Assembly: GCA_018402685.1 (NCBI GenBank)
Contig: JAGYIJ010000002.1
Coordinates: forward strand, 248,001 to 312,000
Source: Aquiluna sp.
GTDB lineage: Bacteria > Actinomycetota > Actinomycetes > Actinomycetales > Microbacteriaceae
DNA length: 64,000 nucleotides
Reading direction: 5' to 3'
Both the position numbers and the translations under genes were made by a program. This document shows positions 17,995-29,132 of the stretch, piece after piece. The notes below the pieces were generated by a model. That model was not told where the DNA came from, made no database searches, and worked only from the letters and a program-made list of their open reading frames with translations. Position 1 is the stretch's first letter, and each line of letters starts with the position of its first letter.

Positions 17995-18635
17995 GACTTC
18001 CTGCCCATCGGAATTAGGGCAACTGCAGCAGCCAGCAGGATTGGTACTCCAGCTGGCAAGAAGGGCACCGAGGCCAATGCCACTAACGCTCCCAGGCCTG
18101 CCAAAACAAGATTCTCCTTGAGTCTTGGCCACAACAGACCCAAAAAAGCAGCGGCGGCAGCCGCATCAAGTCCCCAGGCCTCAACCGAACCGATCAAGTT
18201 TCCACCTAGTGCACCGAGCAGCGTAGCCAGGTTCCAGAAAAAGAAGACCCCAACTCCGGTCAGCCAGAACCCAAGCTTTCGATCTGCTGGACTCTTTTGA
18301 GACGCGCTAACGGCATTTGATTCATCGATCGTCAACTGCGCCTGCAGGAAGCGCATTAGGCCCCTAGGGCCAAATTCCGGAGCCATTCGCAACGCATAAA
18401 AGGAGTTCCTGACCCCCATCAGCCAAGCAGAAGCAATTGCGGTTATCGGAGCTCCTCCGGCTGCGACGACCCCGACAAAAGCGAACTGAGACGCTCCTGA
18501 GAACATCAGAAGAGAAAGCAGCATTACAGACAGCACATCTAAACCTGCGGCCACCCCGATTGCACCAAAAGAGATTCCGTAGAGGCCGGTAGCGATAGCT
18601 ACAGAGAGAGATGTGGAAACAACAGCCCTAGCCAT
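17991..18635 (-). CDS. azlC: AzlC-family branched-chain amino-acid exporter subunit
   Basis: A 214-residue membrane protein with the AzlC signature region LLMFSGASQFAFVG near residues 42-55, GVRNSFYALRMAPEF in the middle and about seven hydrophobic segments. It pairs with AzlD (ATGA overlap). tRNA-Asn lies 16 bases upstream on the same strand, so the pair may be transcribed from the tRNA promoter or by readthrough from dnaG. The substrate in this organism is not known. Confidence 0.88.
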   Translation of the reverse strand: MARAVVSTSLSVAIATGLYGISFGAIGVAAGLDVLSVMLLSLLMFSGASQFAFVGVVAAGGAPITAIASAWLMGVRNSFYALRMAPEFGPRGLMRFLQAQLTIDESNAVSASQKSPADRKLGFWLTGVGVFFFWNLATLLGALGGNLIGSVEAWGLDAAAAAAFLGLLWPRLKENLVLAGLGALVALASVPFLPAGVPILLAAAVALIPMGRKS

Positions 18636-18651
18636 TTTCCTCCCACCAAAG

Positions 18652-18724
18652 CTCCCCGGCTTGGACTCGAACCAAGAACCTATCGGTTAACAGCCGATTG
18701 CTCTGCCAATTGAGCTACCGAGGA
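18652..18724 (-). tRNA. tRNA-Asn (GUU)
   Basis: A 73-nt cloverleaf: acceptor TCCTCGG paired with CCGGGGA, anticodon stem ATCGG/CCGAT around loop CTGTTAA, T arm CTTGG/CCAAG and discriminator G. No CCA is encoded. It lies between dnaG (36 bases upstream) and azlC. Confidence 0.96.
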
Positions 18725-18760
18725 ATAGCGCCTGAGCGCCATCAAACATTAGCAGAAATT

Positions 18761-20584
18761 CTATGACTTCATAAGCGCTCTGCGCTCGGATTCCAATTCC
18801 ACAAGCTGCTTAGAAATAGCTGCCTGAGCCTCCGGATTTGCATCGGTGTCGATTCTCCTAAGAGCAGCCAGCAGATCAACCTTTTCTTGACTGAGGGCCT
18901 GCAGCATTGCCCCTTTTACGATGCCCTTGCAGTAGCGCTCGAACTCGGTGTCACCACTAACCGGAAGCTGTGAGAGTGAGAGCTGGCGGATCAGCTCAAG
19001 CTGGCCCTCCTGGGCCATGGTTGTCAAAAGATTCGCAAAACCTGGCTCTGAAAGCTTGTCGCCCTGAGAAACTGCCAACTCCACGATCTCCTGATACTCC
19101 CCATTAGAAAAGCCCGCGGCCGCCATTCTTTGAAGCTGATCGAAACTGAAGCTGTGTGGTCGCTGCAGTAGCACCTCCAAGATTTGCCTTTCCTGCTTGG
19201 CCTGCGGGGAGTCTGGGACCGGTTTGGCGCTCCCAGTCTGTCGCATGGGCTCTACCCTTTGGTCCACCTGTTGCCTGGCGTCACCGCTGACCAGCCGGGC
19301 GACATCTGCTGCATCGAGTGATACCCAATCGGCTAACTGTTTGGTGTAGCCGGTGCGAAGTGCGGAATCAGAGATCTGCGCCACTACAGAAGCCGCAGAG
19401 CGAGCCGCTGCGACTCGGGAATCCAGATCTTGCAGGCTGAATTGGGAGATCCGGTGCCTGATTACAAACTCAAATAGTGGTTTTTTACTCTCCAACATTT
19501 GAGAGATTGCTGCGTCTCCGCGTTGCTGACGAAGGTCTGCGGGATCAAGACCGTCGGGGCCTGCTGCTACGAAAGTCAGGGCGTTGAACTTATTGCTGTC
19601 GCCATAGACCTTTAGGGCTGCCTTCTGTCCGGCTGCATCTGGGTCAAAGGTAAAAACGACACTCGCCGGATCCTGAGACTGCCCGAGTAGTCGGTTTATC
19701 AGCCTGATGTGGTCCTCACCAAAGGCCGTGCCACAAGTTGCAACGGCGGTCTTGTGACCGGCAAGGTGACAGGCCATCACATCGGTGTAGCCCTCGACGA
19801 CAATCACCTCACGGGATTTCACAATGTCCTTGCGTGCAAGATCCAACCCGTAGAGGACCCCGGACTTGTGATAAACGGGTGTTTCAGGGGTGTTGAGATA
19901 TTTTGGGCCCTGGTCATCCTCATAGAGCTTTCGCGCTCCAAACCCCAACACCTGGGAGTTGGCGTCACGAATCGGCCAGAGCACCCTGCCTCGGAATCTG
20001 TCATAACCACCCTTGTCTGACTCCATGGCAAGACCAGCAAGCACCATTTCTTTGAGGTCATAGCCGTGCTCGGTGGCGTGGTTGATCAGGTTCTGCCAAC
20101 CCTTTGGTGCATAACCAATACCAAAACTTTGAGCGCTAGCGGCATCAAATCCCCTGGCAACTAAAAACTCTCTGGCGGTTGCTCCCTCGACCTCAGCAAG
20201 TTGCTGTTGATAGAACTCGGCAGCTAGCTGGTTTAGCGCTAAGAGCCTTGAGCGCGATGAGGTGTCCTGGCCGCCACCCTCTTCGTATTGCAGCTGAAAG
20301 TTGAACTTTTGCGCCAGTTTTTCAACCGCATCCATGAAACTCAGCGATTCGATCTCCTGAATGAATTTATAAACATCACCACCAACGCCACAGCCAAAGC
20401 AGTGGTAAAAGGGTGGGTTTGACCTGACGTTAAAGCTTGGCGTTTTCTCGCCGTGAAATGGACACAGGCCTTTGAAAGACCCTGCTGAAGCCGGCTTCAA
20501 AGAAATGTATGACCCGACAACATCAACTATGTCGGCCTTGGCCTTGAGCTCTTCGATGTCAGACTGACGAACCCTTGATGGCAT
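18761..20584 (-). CDS. dnaG: DNA primase
   Basis: Synthesises RNA primers for replication. The 607-residue protein has an N-terminal zinc finger (CPFHGEKTPSF to HCFGCGVGGDVYKF, residues about 40-65), a core with the TOPRIM motif VVEGYTDVMA and the downstream acidic pair FTFDPDAAGQKA, and a C-terminal helicase-interaction region of about 150 residues. The ATG at 20584 is preferred over a TTG two codons earlier. It is the last gene of the dusB-dgt-dnaG run, followed by tRNA-Asn. Confidence 0.95.
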   Translation of the reverse strand: MPSRVRQSDIEELKAKADIVDVVGSYISLKPASAGSFKGLCPFHGEKTPSFNVRSNPPFYHCFGCGVGGDVYKFIQEIESLSFMDAVEKLAQKFNFQLQYEEGGGQDTSSRSRLLALNQLAAEFYQQQLAEVEGATAREFLVARGFDAASAQSFGIGYAPKGWQNLINHATEHGYDLKEMVLAGLAMESDKGGYDRFRGRVLWPIRDANSQVLGFGARKLYEDDQGPKYLNTPETPVYHKSGVLYGLDLARKDIVKSREVIVVEGYTDVMACHLAGHKTAVATCGTAFGEDHIRLINRLLGQSQDPASVVFTFDPDAAGQKAALKVYGDSNKFNALTFVAAGPDGLDPADLRQQRGDAAISQMLESKKPLFEFVIRHRISQFSLQDLDSRVAAARSAASVVAQISDSALRTGYTKQLADWVSLDAADVARLVSGDARQQVDQRVEPMRQTGSAKPVPDSPQAKQERQILEVLLQRPHSFSFDQLQRMAAAGFSNGEYQEIVELAVSQGDKLSEPGFANLLTTMAQEGQLELIRQLSLSQLPVSGDTEFERYCKGIVKGAMLQALSQEKVDLLAALRRIDTDANPEAQAAISKQLVELESERRALMKS

Positions 20585-20593
20585 GTTCAAATC

Positions 20594-21853
20594 CTAGGTG
20601 GTCAACTTTGCATGCAGCGCAATTGCGGCTGGATCTGTAAGCGAAGCGACTTGATCAACGATCACACGCTTCTTAGCCTGGTCCGAACTCGATCTGGACC
20701 AAGCCTCGGAGCTGATGGCATCGAGCCCCTCGCCATTTTTCGCCAATAGAGCTTCTGAAAGCTCTATAAGCAAAAGACGCTGCCTTTCATAGAAGGGCTG
20801 CCTGTCGCCCTGGGTCATTACCGATGCGGCAACGATGCCCTTCAAGACCGCAATCTCGCTTTTGACCCGAGCTGGGATTATGACGCCGGCTCGGTATCGG
20901 GTGAGCTTGGACTTGGATGCCTGCTGCAGCACCTCCTCGGTAGTTCTTGCCACAAAAGACCCAATGAGATCACTCGCAAGATTCTTGAGTTGAGCCATCG
21001 ACCTAGGTGAAGAGTCGTAGCTAAAAAGCCAGTGCGGAGACTGTTTGAGATTATTCAGCGCCTCTTCCAGCTGAACCTTAGCCAAATGTCCATCTGACCA
21101 CTTGCCAACCTCATCAATCAGCGAATCGTGGGCAGCTGGATCGGACAGAAGTGCCGGGTCTAAATACCCCTCCACAATCGCATCCTCGAAATCATGCACC
21201 GAGTAAGCGACATCATCGGCAAAGTCCATGATCTGAGCCTCGACACACTTAGCTCCCGAAGGTGCATCCTGTCGCATCCAATTGAAGACCTCTTGATCGT
21301 CTTGATAAACACCGAACTTGGTAGTGCTGCCAAACTCAGTGGCTTTTTCAAGTGGCCAAGGGTATTTGGTGCTGGCATCTAGTGAGGCTCTGGTCAGGTT
21401 CAGACCACGGGAGTTCCCGTGTTCGTCATAGATCTTGGTCTCCAAACGGGTGAGAATACGGAAGGTTTGGGCATTGCCCTCAAACCCGCCGATGTCTGCA
21501 GCCCAAAAGTTCAGGGCTGATTCACCATTGTGGCCAAACGGTGGATGGCCTAGGTCGTGCGCCAGACAAGCCATGTCAACCAGATCGGGGTCAACACCCA
21601 GTGCAGTGGCGAGCTCTCTTCCGACCTGGGCAACTTCTAGCGAGTGCGTGAGCCTGGTTCTGGCGAAATCGCCTGAGGTTGGCGAGAGAACTTGCGTCTT
21701 TGCGCTCAGCCTCCTGAAGGCTGCTGAGTGCAGCACTCGAGCTCGGTCTCGAGCAAACTCGCCGCGTGCTGCCATGCGAGACCTGGGCTGCGAAACGAAA
21801 CGCTCCCTATCAAAATCCTTATAGTCCGGCTCTTGGACGCCCTTGGGGTTCAC
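20594..21853 (-). CDS. dgt: deoxyguanosinetriphosphate triphosphohydrolase-like HD protein
   Basis: A 419-residue HD-domain dNTPase that hydrolyses dNTPs to nucleoside and triphosphate. The metal-binding motifs RLTHSLEVAQ and CLAHDLGHPPFGHNGE are clear in the first third, with AQIMDFADDVAYSVHDFEDA later. It starts with GTG two bases after dusB and ends nine bases before dnaG, the standard actinobacterial order. Whether dGTP is the preferred substrate cannot be told. Confidence 0.92.
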   Translation of the reverse strand: MNPKGVQEPDYKDFDRERFVSQPRSRMAARGEFARDRARVLHSAAFRRLSAKTQVLSPTSGDFARTRLTHSLEVAQVGRELATALGVDPDLVDMACLAHDLGHPPFGHNGESALNFWAADIGGFEGNAQTFRILTRLETKIYDEHGNSRGLNLTRASLDASTKYPWPLEKATEFGSTTKFGVYQDDQEVFNWMRQDAPSGAKCVEAQIMDFADDVAYSVHDFEDAIVEGYLDPALLSDPAAHDSLIDEVGKWSDGHLAKVQLEEALNNLKQSPHWLFSYDSSPRSMAQLKNLASDLIGSFVARTTEEVLQQASKSKLTRYRAGVIIPARVKSEIAVLKGIVAASVMTQGDRQPFYERQRLLLIELSEALLAKNGEGLDAISSEAWSRSSSDQAKKRVIVDQVASLTDPAAIALHAKLTT

Positions 21854-21855
21854 GG

Positions 21856-23010
21856 CTATCCCCCCGAAACCGATAGTTCCGCGAGGTTCAATGTGGAACG
21901 GTGGGAATCACTCAGTTCTCTCGAATCCAACCAATTTTCGGGAAGCGCACAGGACTTCACAGATCCGAGTCGACCGCGAGGACCCTCAGCCTCCTCGCCA
22001 GGAAACTCAACGCTTGGATCTAGCTCGGCGAGCAGGTCGCGGGCGTGCTGCAGAGATTCGACCTGCGCAAGTCTGGCTCTGAATTCTCCGCCCACGGGGT
22101 AGCCCTTGAAATACCAAGCCACGTGTTTGCGAATGTCCCTGCACGCCCTGCCCTCATCGTCAAAGAACTCGATCAGTAGCTCCAAGTGTCTGATGAACGC
22201 ATCCGCAACCTCTGACAAATTTGGTGTGGCGTAATCGATGTCTAAATGATCCTGGCCCGCAAGGTATTTGGTCACAGCCTTTTCCAAATCGGCAAACAGC
22301 CAAGGTCTGCCAAGGCAGCCCCTTCCCACTACAACACCATCAACGCCGGTCTGTTTCATCATGCTCACCGCATCCGCAGCGGACCAAATGTCACCATTAC
22401 CCAAAACCTGGACATCTGGCAGTGCCTCACGAAGTTGGGCTATCGCATCCCAGTCGGCTTGACCGGAATAGAACTGCTCGGCGGTTCTGCCGTGCAGCGC
22501 GACAGCGGTGACCCCGGCATCCCTAGCTGCCTTTCCCGCATCCAAGAAGGTCAGGTGGTCATCGTCGATGCCCTTGCGCATTTTCACGGTGACGGGAATG
22601 TCCCCGGCACTTGAAACAGCCGACCGGACAATGGATTCAAATAGGTCCGACTTCCACGGCAGTGCCGCACCCCCGCCCTTGCGGGTGACCTTGGGAACCG
22701 GGCAACCAAAGTTCAGATCAATGTGGTCAGCGCGATCCTCTGCGACCAGCATCGTGACTGCCTCTGAAATTGTTTTTGGGTCGACCCCGTAGAGCTGGAT
22801 GGAACGTATCTCCTCAGACTCGTGATGGGTAATGAGACGCATTGATTCTTCAGTGCGTTCAACAAGTGCCCTTGAGGTGATCATCTCCGAGACATAGAGC
22901 CCTCCGCCATACTCGCGACAAAGCCTTCGATAGGCGGTATTAGTGATGCCAGCCATTGGCGCCAGTACCACTGGCACCGCTATCTCGTGAGGCCCGTAAG
23001 TTAGCGACAA
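21856..23010 (-). CDS. dusB: tRNA-dihydrouridine synthase
   Basis: An FMN-dependent enzyme that reduces uridine to dihydrouridine in tRNA D loops. The 384-residue TIM barrel shows LAPMAGITNTAYRRLC, the catalytic Cys region NFGCPVPKVTRKGGGAAL, VTVKMRKGIDD and VVGRGCLGRPWLF, plus an additional C-terminal helical domain. The start is TTG immediately after the glyS stop. It forms a tight minus-strand unit with glyS, dgt and dnaG. Confidence 0.92.
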   Translation of the reverse strand: MSLTYGPHEIAVPVVLAPMAGITNTAYRRLCREYGGGLYVSEMITSRALVERTEESMRLITHHESEEIRSIQLYGVDPKTISEAVTMLVAEDRADHIDLNFGCPVPKVTRKGGGAALPWKSDLFESIVRSAVSSAGDIPVTVKMRKGIDDDHLTFLDAGKAARDAGVTAVALHGRTAEQFYSGQADWDAIAQLREALPDVQVLGNGDIWSAADAVSMMKQTGVDGVVVGRGCLGRPWLFADLEKAVTKYLAGQDHLDIDYATPNLSEVADAFIRHLELLIEFFDDEGRACRDIRKHVAWYFKGYPVGGEFRARLAQVESLQHARDLLAELDPSVEFPGEEAEGPRGRLGSVKSCALPENWLDSRELSDSHRSTLNLAELSVSGG

Positions 23011-23011
23011 G

Positions 23012-24388
23012 CTACCCGCTCAGCTTCTCAAAGAGATAGGAGCTCACCTTGGAAAGTGCAACTCGCTCCTGGCTCATGGAGTCGCGCTCTCTGATGGTCA
23101 CTGCCTGATCGGTTGGGGTTTCAAAATCAACCGTGATGCAAAACGGTGTGCCAATCTCATCCTGGCGGCGATAGCGGCGCCCAATTGCCCCAGAGTCATC
23201 GAACTCGATGTTCCAAACCTTGCGCAGCTCGCTTGCTAGCTCCTTTGCAATTGGATTTAGGTCTTCATTTCGACTCAGCGGCAGCACAGCTGCCTTCACG
23301 GGAGCCAAACGTCGATCAAGCTTTAAGACGGTCCTGGTGTCGACACCACCTTTGGCATTTGGCGCCTCATCCTCTGAGTAGGCATCCACCAAAAACGCCA
23401 TTAGCGATCTGGTCAGACCTGCCGCCGGTTCAATGACGAATGGAGTCCAACGCTTTTCCTCGGCTGGATCGAAATAGCTCAGGTCCACACCAGAGGCTTC
23501 AGAGTGGGTCTTGAGGTCAAAGTCAGTGCGGTTTGCAACACCCTCTAGCTCTCCAAACTCGCTGCCCTGGAAGCCAAAGCGGTATTCGATGTCTACAGTT
23601 CGCTTTGAGTAGTGCGAGAGCTTGTCCTCAGGGTGATCGTAGAGACGCAGGTTGTCGCGATTGATTCCTAGGTCCAGATACCAGTTCAGCCTCTCGTTGA
23701 TCCAGTAGTCGTGCCAGGTTTCGTCCTCCCCCGGCTTGACAAAGAACTCCATCTCCATTTGCTCAAACTCGCGGGTGCGGAAGATGAAGTTTCCAGGCGT
23801 GATTTCGTTTCTAAAACTCTTGCCCATCTGGCCGATGCCAAATGGCGGCTTCATGCGAGCGGCGTTGAGAACGTTGTTGAAGTTCACAAAGATGCCCTGA
23901 GCAGTCTCCGGCCTCAGGTAGTGCATTCCAGAATCGTCATCGACTGGACCGAGCGATGTCTTCAACAGTCCGTTAAAGCTCTTTGGTTCAGTCCAACTGT
24001 CCTTGTTGCCACAGTTTGGGCAGGCAATCTCAGCTAAAGATGTTGCTGGGCGACCCTTCTTGGCGGCAAAAGCGTCTTCTAAAGTGTCGGCTCTAAATCG
24101 CTTGTGGCAACTGGTGCACTCGATAAGCGGATCGACGAATGCCTCGACGTGCCCGGAGGCTTCCCAGACCTTTTTCGGAAGAATGATCGAGCTGTCTAGG
24201 CCAACCACATCCTCACGACCGGCAACCATTGATTGCCACCACTGCCTTTTGATGTTTTCCTTTAGCTCAACACCCAGAGGTCCGTAGTCCCACGCAGAGC
24301 GCGAGCCGCCGTAGATCTCGCCAGCCTGGAAGACGAATCCCCTTCGCTTGGCAAGCGAAATTACCTGATCTAGTTTTGAGGCGGCCAT
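23012..24388 (-). CDS. glyS: glycine-tRNA ligase (homodimeric type)
   Basis: Class II aminoacyl-tRNA synthetase charging tRNA-Gly. The 458-residue length and the N-terminal [27 protein letters not shown] identify the alpha2 form rather than the alpha2beta2 form. Motif 2 ([21 protein letters not shown]) and motif 3-like sequence ([16 protein letters not shown]) are present, as is a C-terminal anticodon-binding domain. Two CxxC pairs in the inserted region (CTSCHK, CPNCGN) look zinc-binding. There is no T-box in the 32 bases upstream. Confidence 0.95.
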   Translation of the reverse strand: MAASKLDQVISLAKRRGFVFQAGEIYGGSRSAWDYGPLGVELKENIKRQWWQSMVAGREDVVGLDSSIILPKKVWEASGHVEAFVDPLIECTSCHKRFRADTLEDAFAAKKGRPATSLAEIACPNCGNKDSWTEPKSFNGLLKTSLGPVDDDSGMHYLRPETAQGIFVNFNNVLNAARMKPPFGIGQMGKSFRNEITPGNFIFRTREFEQMEMEFFVKPGEDETWHDYWINERLNWYLDLGINRDNLRLYDHPEDKLSHYSKRTVDIEYRFGFQGSEFGELEGVANRTDFDLKTHSEASGVDLSYFDPAEEKRWTPFVIEPAAGLTRSLMAFLVDAYSEDEAPNAKGGVDTRTVLKLDRRLAPVKAAVLPLSRNEDLNPIAKELASELRKVWNIEFDDSGAIGRRYRRQDEIGTPFCITVDFETPTDQAVTIRERDSMSQERVALSKVSSYLFEKLSG

Positions 24389-24420
24389 AAATCTCCGAAA
24401 ATGCTCGAGACGGGAAAACT

Positions 24421-25179
24421 TTAGTTTAGCGGGGCATCAACCGCTGCCCCAAAGCGCCTTTGCCTTGTTTGATAAAGAGATATCGCCTTCCAGAGAGTCT
24501 CCTTGGTGAAATCTGGCCAGTACTCATCCATGAATAGATACTCCGCATAGCTAGATTGCCAGGGCAAGAAGTTGCTGGTTCTTTTCTCACCTGAGGACCG
24601 CACGAACAAATCAACATCGGGCATGTCTGGAATGTAGAGCTCCTTGGCGATTGACTTCTGGGTTAGTGACCCAGGTTTCAGCTTGCCACTGGCAACCTTC
24701 TCAGAGATCGCATTCATTGCATCCACCAACTCTTGGCGGCCACCGTAATTCACGGCCATAGTGAGTGTGAGGGTGGTGTTCTTAGCAGTTAGCTTCTCGG
24801 CGGCCCTGAGCTCCGAGATGACTGATGGCCAGAGCTTTGGTGCTCTGCCCGCCCACCTGATCCTTACGTCCCAGTCGTTCAGTTGGTCACGCCGCCTGCG
24901 CAGCACCTCTTTGTTGTAGCCCATCAAAAAGCGCACCTCGTCTGGTGATCGCTTCCAGTTCTCGGTTGAAAAAGCATAGGCAGTGATGTGGCTTACCCCA
25001 GCTTCGATGGCCCCGGCCACTACTTCCAGAAGCGCAGCCTCGCCGGCAATGTGACCCTGAGTCCTGGTGAGCCCACGCTCATTCGCCCAGCGCCCATTGC
25101 CATCCATGACGATTGCTATGTGATTCGGCACCGCCGCAAACTTGGGTGGCTTCCTGCCCTTTTCAAATAACTCGGTCAT
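24421..25179 (-). CDS. uppS: isoprenyl diphosphate synthase (undecaprenyl/decaprenyl type)
   Basis: A cis-prenyltransferase making the polyprenyl carrier lipid for cell-wall synthesis. The 252-residue protein has the catalytic Asp26 in [10 protein letters not shown], then [13 protein letters not shown], the VNYGGRQEL motif and [19 protein letters not shown], which binds diphosphate. It overlaps recO by four bases (ATGA), the usual recO-uppS order of Actinobacteria. Product chain length is not predictable by eye. Confidence 0.94.
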   Translation of the reverse strand: MTELFEKGRKPPKFAAVPNHIAIVMDGNGRWANERGLTRTQGHIAGEAALLEVVAGAIEAGVSHITAYAFSTENWKRSPDEVRFLMGYNKEVLRRRRDQLNDWDVRIRWAGRAPKLWPSVISELRAAEKLTAKNTTLTLTMAVNYGGRQELVDAMNAISEKVASGKLKPGSLTQKSIAKELYIPDMPDVDLFVRSSGEKRTSNFLPWQSSYAEYLFMDEYWPDFTKETLWKAISLYQTRQRRFGAAVDAPLN

Positions 25180-25895
25180 ACTCGCTCCACGTGCTGCAAT
25201 GACTTCATTCCACGTTCAAGCTGCCACTGCAGATACGCAGTGATTACCCCGCTCACCTGAGCTCTGGTGCTTTCACTCGCCTCTGCAACCCCATCCCAGT
25301 CACCCGCCATTAGTGCTCGCATGTGCAAAAGTCCCGATTGACCAACGTTCACGGCTCCGGGTAGCTTGCAAGCACTGCAGCTAACGGCACCCGAGTGAGT
25401 CGAAAACAACGTCGCGGCCTCACCGCAACTGTGACAAAAATCCAGCGCCGGCACCCAGCCCGATATAGAAAGTGCTCGCAGCAAGTAACTGTCCAGCACC
25501 TGATCTGAGCGCTCGTCGAAGTTTGCCAGCGTGCGAATTGCACCAAGGACCAAGAGGTAGTGCTGCGAACTCGAGCTCTCCCTGGTCAGCCGCTCTGCTG
25601 CTTCCAATATTGCGGTTGCCGAGGTGTACTTCGCGTAATCGGCAACGATGTTTGAGCCGTAGTTCGCCAATTGCTCCGCCTGGGAAACGGTATCGAGATT
25701 TCTCCCCTCGTAGAGCTGCAGATCCGCGACCATAAATGGTTCAAGCCTTGCACCGAAGCGAGAGCTGGTTTTTCTAATGCCTTTTGCAACCGCACGGATT
25801 TGACCGTGATTCTTGGTTAGCACCGTGACAATTCGATCCACCTCACCGAGCTTGTGGGTCCGAAGCACAATTCCTTCGTCGCGATAGTGAGGCAT
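25176..25895 (-). CDS. recO: DNA repair protein RecO
   Basis: Loads RecA onto SSB-coated single-stranded DNA in the RecFOR pathway. The 239-residue protein has an N-terminal OB fold (DEGIVLRTHKLGEVDRIVTVLT), a helical middle and a Cys4 zinc motif (CHSC and CSAC, about residues 153-178). It is coupled to uppS and follows leuA by 40 bases on the same strand. Confidence 0.92.
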   Translation of the reverse strand: MPHYRDEGIVLRTHKLGEVDRIVTVLTKNHGQIRAVAKGIRKTSSRFGARLEPFMVADLQLYEGRNLDTVSQAEQLANYGSNIVADYAKYTSATAILEAAERLTRESSSSQHYLLVLGAIRTLANFDERSDQVLDSYLLRALSISGWVPALDFCHSCGEAATLFSTHSGAVSCSACKLPGAVNVGQSGLLHMRALMAGDWDGVAEASESTRAQVSGVITAYLQWQLERGMKSLQHVERV

Positions 25896-25935
25896 TCAAT
25901 AAGTATGGCAACCAAATGCCGGTTTCACGCTGAGG

Positions 25936-27726
<1,791 letters not shown>

Positions 27727-27742
<16 letters not shown>

Positions 27743-27774
27743 CCACTAAGCAGAAGAGCGAAACGCATTTGCAT
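27727..27774 (-). CDS. leuL: putative leucine leader peptide of leuA
   Basis: A 15-codon reading frame, MQMRFALLLSGRDEA, ends 63 bases before leuA. Its three consecutive Leu codons (CTT CTG CTT) lie directly before the left arm of the attenuator hairpin, the classical arrangement for leucine attenuation, which has been predicted for leuA in other Actinobacteria. The ribosome-binding site is weak, and the second ATG (27768) could also be the start. The peptide would only act in cis. Confidence 0.6.
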
Positions 27775-27801
27775 AGGCTAGCACCCTAAAAAGCCATCTG
27801 G

Positions 27802-28674
27802 CTAGAAGCCCAATTTCCCAAGCTGCTTGGAATCTCGCTGCCAGTCCTTGGCAATTCTCACCTGAATCGCCAAGTGCACGGGGCTGGATAGCAGCTCCTC
27901 TATTTCTTTCCTAGCCTTAGTTCCGATGGTTTTGAGCATCGAGCCGCCCTTGCCAATCACGATGCCTTTTTGGCTATCGCGCTCCACCCAGAGTGAAACG
28001 TGCAGGGTTTGCTTCTGCTCTCCAGGGACAATCTCATCGAGTGTTACCGCCAGCGAATGCGGCATCTCTTCTCGCACTAATTCCAACGCCGCCTCACGAA
28101 CCAACTCGCAAATGCGATCCTCATCGCTTTCCTCGGTGTGGATATCGGTCGGATATAGCTGCGGACCGTCATCCAACTTTGACATGAGAACATCAACCAG
28201 ATGCTCCACCTGATCGCCAGTTAGAGCGCTAACCGGAATGATTTCATCCCACTCGTAGACCTCGTTCACCCTCATCAGGTGCTCGGCCAGTTTCTGACGC
28301 GACACCTTGTCGGCCTTGGTGACTATGGCTATCTTCTTAGCCCTGAGTTGAGAAATATCGGCAATGATCTTTTTGTCACCGACTCCGATTGGCTCGTCGG
28401 CAGGTGTGCAGAACGCGATCAGATCAACCTCGTTCAACGTGGTCTCGACTAGCGAGTTGAGTCTTTGCCCCAAGAGCGTCCTGGGTCTGTGCAGGCCAGG
28501 AGTATCAACGATTATCAGTTGACCTCGATCGGTGCTGTGAATTGCCCTGATTGCCTTGCGCGTGGTCTGAGGCTTAGAGGAGGTGATAGCGATTTTCTCG
28601 CCAACTATTGCGTTAGTGAGGGTTGATTTACCAACATTGGGCCTACCTACAAAGCTCACGAAGCCCGATTTCAT
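27802..28674 (-). CDS. era: GTPase Era
   Basis: Ribosome-assembly GTPase that binds 16S rRNA near its 3' end. The 290-residue protein has G1 GRPNVGKS (residues 10-17), DTPGLH (G3), TKADK (G4) and a C-terminal KH domain with GIVIGKGGSMLKTIG. It overlaps ybeY by four bases and ends the hrcA-dnaJ-rsmE-hinT-phoH-ybeY-era chain, ahead of the leuA leader. Confidence 0.95.
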   Translation of the reverse strand: MKSGFVSFVGRPNVGKSTLTNAIVGEKIAITSSKPQTTRKAIRAIHSTDRGQLIIVDTPGLHRPRTLLGQRLNSLVETTLNEVDLIAFCTPADEPIGVGDKKIIADISQLRAKKIAIVTKADKVSRQKLAEHLMRVNEVYEWDEIIPVSALTGDQVEHLVDVLMSKLDDGPQLYPTDIHTEESDEDRICELVREAALELVREEMPHSLAVTLDEIVPGEQKQTLHVSLWVERDSQKGIVIGKGGSMLKTIGTKARKEIEELLSSPVHLAIQVRIAKDWQRDSKQLGKLGF

Positions 28675-29132
28675 GCTGTTCTTTCAGACTCGTAAAAGGT
28701 TGCAAGGATGTTTGCCTGCAGCGCAAACATCTCCTTTTCCTCATCTTGCTCGGCGTGATCAAAGCCAACGAGGTGCAACATGCCGTGGGTCACAAGCATC
28801 AAAATCTCACTGATTGGTTCGTGCCCCGCATCTGAAGCCTGCTTGATTGCGACCTGCGGACAAACCACGATGTCTCCAAGCACGCCCTCAGGAGAAAGGA
28901 CCTCCTCGGAGCCTGGTCTGAGCTCATCCATTGGAAAAGACAGTACGTCTGTGGGTCCGGGCTCGTCCATCCAGCGCAGGTGCAGATCCGTCATTGGACC
29001 CTCATCAACAAATACGATGCCCACATCCACCATGGGATGCAGTTTGAGTGATTCCCGAGCGTGAATGGCTAGAGATTGAACTCGGTCAATGTCGATTTCG
29101 ACCTCGGACTCGTTCGAGATCTCTACGCTCAC
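28671..29132 (-). CDS. ybeY: endoribonuclease YbeY
   Basis: A 153-residue single-strand endoribonuclease in rRNA maturation and ribosome quality control. The metal-binding motif THGMLHLVGFDH is present near the C terminus, with the strand LSFPMDE in the middle. The GTG start overlaps phoH (GTGA) and the stop overlaps era (ATGA), so all three are translationally coupled. Confidence 0.94.
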   Translation of the reverse strand: MSVEISNESEVEIDIDRVQSLAIHARESLKLHPMVDVGIVFVDEGPMTDLHLRWMDEPGPTDVLSFPMDELRPGSEEVLSPEGVLGDIVVCPQVAIKQASDAGHEPISEILMLVTHGMLHLVGFDHAEQDEEKEMFALQANILATFYESERTA